DNA from: Actinomycetota bacterium
GTDB taxonomy: Bacteria > Armatimonadota > SYMT01
Direction of reading: 5' to 3'
Length of the DNA stretch: 42,850 bases
Assembly: GCA_005805375.1 (NCBI GenBank)
Contig: SYMT01000318.1
Coordinates: 1-42,850, forward strand
Within the stretch, counting starts at the first letter, position 1; each line of letters begins with the position of its first letter. A program made the translations under genes and the position numbers. A model generated the notes under the pieces. That model made no database searches. It worked only from the letters and a program-made list of their open reading frames with translations, and was not told the origin of the DNA. Positions 41,714 through 42,850 of this stretch are shown in pieces.

Positions 41714-42850
41714 ATGTCGTCAGACTCGTCCGTTCCCGCATGGGACCTGTCCGATCTGTTCACCGGTCCGGAAGATCCGGCCCTCGTCACCATTCCCGCA
41801 CGCGCGCTGGAGCGCGCGCAGGAGTTTGAGGCGAAGTATCGAGGCCGCATCGCGAGCCCGGATTGTACGGCTGATTTGTTACGATGCGCACTGGATGAGA
41901 TGGAGGCCATTCAGGTAGAGCGGACCCCGCCTCCGGCCTATGCTGTGCTGCGCTTCAGTGCGGACACGAGTGACCCGGCGCGCGGGGCGCTGTTGCAGCG
42001 CCTGCAGGAACAGAGCACGGCTGTCTCCCGCCACCTCATCTTCTTCGATCTCGAAGTCGGCAAGATGCCCGAAGAGGTTTTCGTCCGGCTGATCGAGGCG
42101 CCGGAACTCCAGCCGTTCCGTCATTACCTCGAGCACGAACGCGAAATTGCGCGACATAACCTTGACGAAGCGGAAGAGAAGATCGTCGCCGAGATGGCGA
42201 TCACCGGGTCCGTGGCAACCCAGCGACTCTTCTCCGAGGTGACCTCGCGGATGGTGTTCCGTGTGCGTCACGCCGGCGAGGTGCGCGAATTGAACCAGAG
42301 CCAGGCGCTCACGCTGCTGTACGAACCGGATCGCGAACTGCGCCGGGCGGCGTCCGAGGCGGTCACCGAAACGCTGCAGCAGCACGCCCATGTGCTCACC
42401 TTCCTTTACAACACCCTTGTTTTGGACAAGGCGACCCAGGATCGTCTGCGCGGCTACGATTACCCCGAGCAACGACGGCATCAGAACAACGAACTGGCGC
42501 CCGAAGTGGTGGAGACGCTGCTCGAGGTCTGCGGGGCAAACTTTGACGTGGTTGCCGAGTACTACCAGTTGAAGCGCAAAATCCTTGGGTTGGACCGGCT
42601 GACCCACTACGATCGCTACGCCCCCCTGGGGGAAGCGGAGGCGTCGGTGCCGTTTGACGAGGCACGGGAACTGGTGCTGCGCGCATTTGAGAGCTTTTCG
42701 CCGCAGGCCCGCACCCTCGTTGAGGAGTTCTTTGCCCACCAGTGGATTGATGCGGAGGTACGGCCCGCAAAGCGGGGCGGCGCGTTCTGCAGTTCCATCA
42801 CGCCGGACCTGCATCCGTACGTTTTCATGAACTATCTGGGCAAGCCGCGC
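41714..42850 (+). CDS. pepF: Oligoendopeptidase F (M3 family), 5' part
   Basis: 379 residues are inside the window and the frame is still open at its end. The N-terminus (WDLSDLFTG), VGKMPEEVF, HYLEHEREIARHNLDEAEEKI, VFRVRHAGEVRELN, YDYPEQRRHQNNELAPEVVETLLEVC and LTHYDRYAPLGEA match PepF-type metallopeptidases, which cut short peptides in the cytoplasm. The zinc motif HExGH would lie beyond base 42850, so catalytic competence cannot be checked. ATG at 41714 has GGAAAG upstream. Confidence 0.88.
   Translation, partial: MSSDSSVPAWDLSDLFTGPEDPALVTIPARALERAQEFEAKYRGRIASPDCTADLLRCALDEMEAIQVERTPPPAYAVLRFSADTSDPARGALLQRLQEQSTAVSRHLIFFDLEVGKMPEEVFVRLIEAPELQPFRHYLEHEREIARHNLDEAEEKIVAEMAITGSVATQRLFSEVTSRMVFRVRHAGEVRELNQSQALTLLYEPDRELRRAASEAVTETLQQHAHVLTFLYNTLVLDKATQDRLRGYDYPEQRRHQNNELAPEVVETLLEVCGANFDVVAEYYQLKRKILGLDRLTHYDRYAPLGEAEASVPFDEARELVLRAFESFSPQARTLVEEFFAHQWIDAEVRPAKRGGAFCSSITPDLHPYVFMNYLGKPR

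Overview
The window is 42.8 kb of GC-rich bacterial chromosome (roughly 60-65% G+C by eye) with about 36 protein genes, mostly in short operons on both strands. I see no rRNA, tRNA, CRISPR array, prophage or complete insertion sequence. The mix suggests a free-living environmental bacterium with a complex envelope. It has peptidoglycan synthesis (murA), an exosortase with an EpsI-like partner, two GspF/PilC-type secretion platform proteins and a diacylglycerol-type glycosyltransferase. It also has many genes of the kind common in carbohydrate-degrading Armatimonadota or Planctomycetota: DUF1080, Gfo/Idh/MocA, PIG-L, phytanoyl-CoA dioxygenase, GH20 and FGE-like proteins. The phylum is an inference from gene content; nothing here proves it.

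Layout. 1-3.6 kb: minus-strand operon of a GT39-type membrane glycosyltransferase, exosortase and EpsI-like protein. 3.8-8.4 kb: PIG-L deacetylase, a small membrane-anchored protein, then a minus operon of a THUMP-like methyltransferase, a membrane protein and a C-terminal HTH protein. 8.5-11.1 kb: murA and recF face each other across a shared hairpin. 11.1-14.6 kb: a 460-base regulatory region, a GT28-like glycosyltransferase coupled to an MFS transporter, and a convergent YkoP-like gene whose leader carries an intrinsic terminator. 14.7-25.0 kb: a plus-strand run of DUF1080 protein, zinc-ribbon protein, two GspF paralogues, a membrane J-domain protein, panB, panC, nadC and an FGE-like secreted protein, many with overlapping ends. 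25.1-28.9 kb: two Gfo/Idh/MocA oxidoreductases flanking an Rpn-family nuclease, and a small membrane protein. 29.0-31.9 kb: a 968-residue secreted protein with an STN-like N-terminus. 32.0-34.6 kb: an island of poorly known genes (papain-fold amidase-like protein, helical partner, frameshifted protein, HExxH protein) bordered by direct repeats. 34.7-36.8 kb: an OPA-type MFS transporter and a PhnP-like hydrolase. 36.9-40.8 kb: phytanoyl-CoA dioxygenase, GH20 hexosaminidase and an orphan ParE-like protein. 40.8-42.85 kb: RraA-like protein and the 5' part of an oligoendopeptidase F gene that runs off the window.

How the genes fit together. GH20, DUF1080, the Gfo/Idh/MocA enzymes and PIG-L are consistent with breakdown of modified or amino sugars, but they are scattered and no single pathway can be read from them. 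panB-panC supply pantoate and pantothenate for CoA, and nadC supplies NAD. The GspF pair lacks a visible ATPase, pilin or secretin gene, so its machine must be completed elsewhere. The most interesting signals are a 16-base duplication that reads through a stop in the FGE-like gene, the frame-disrupted island at 32-34.6 kb with a three-frame stop repeat, the leader terminator before the YkoP-like gene, and the paired GspF/J-domain module.
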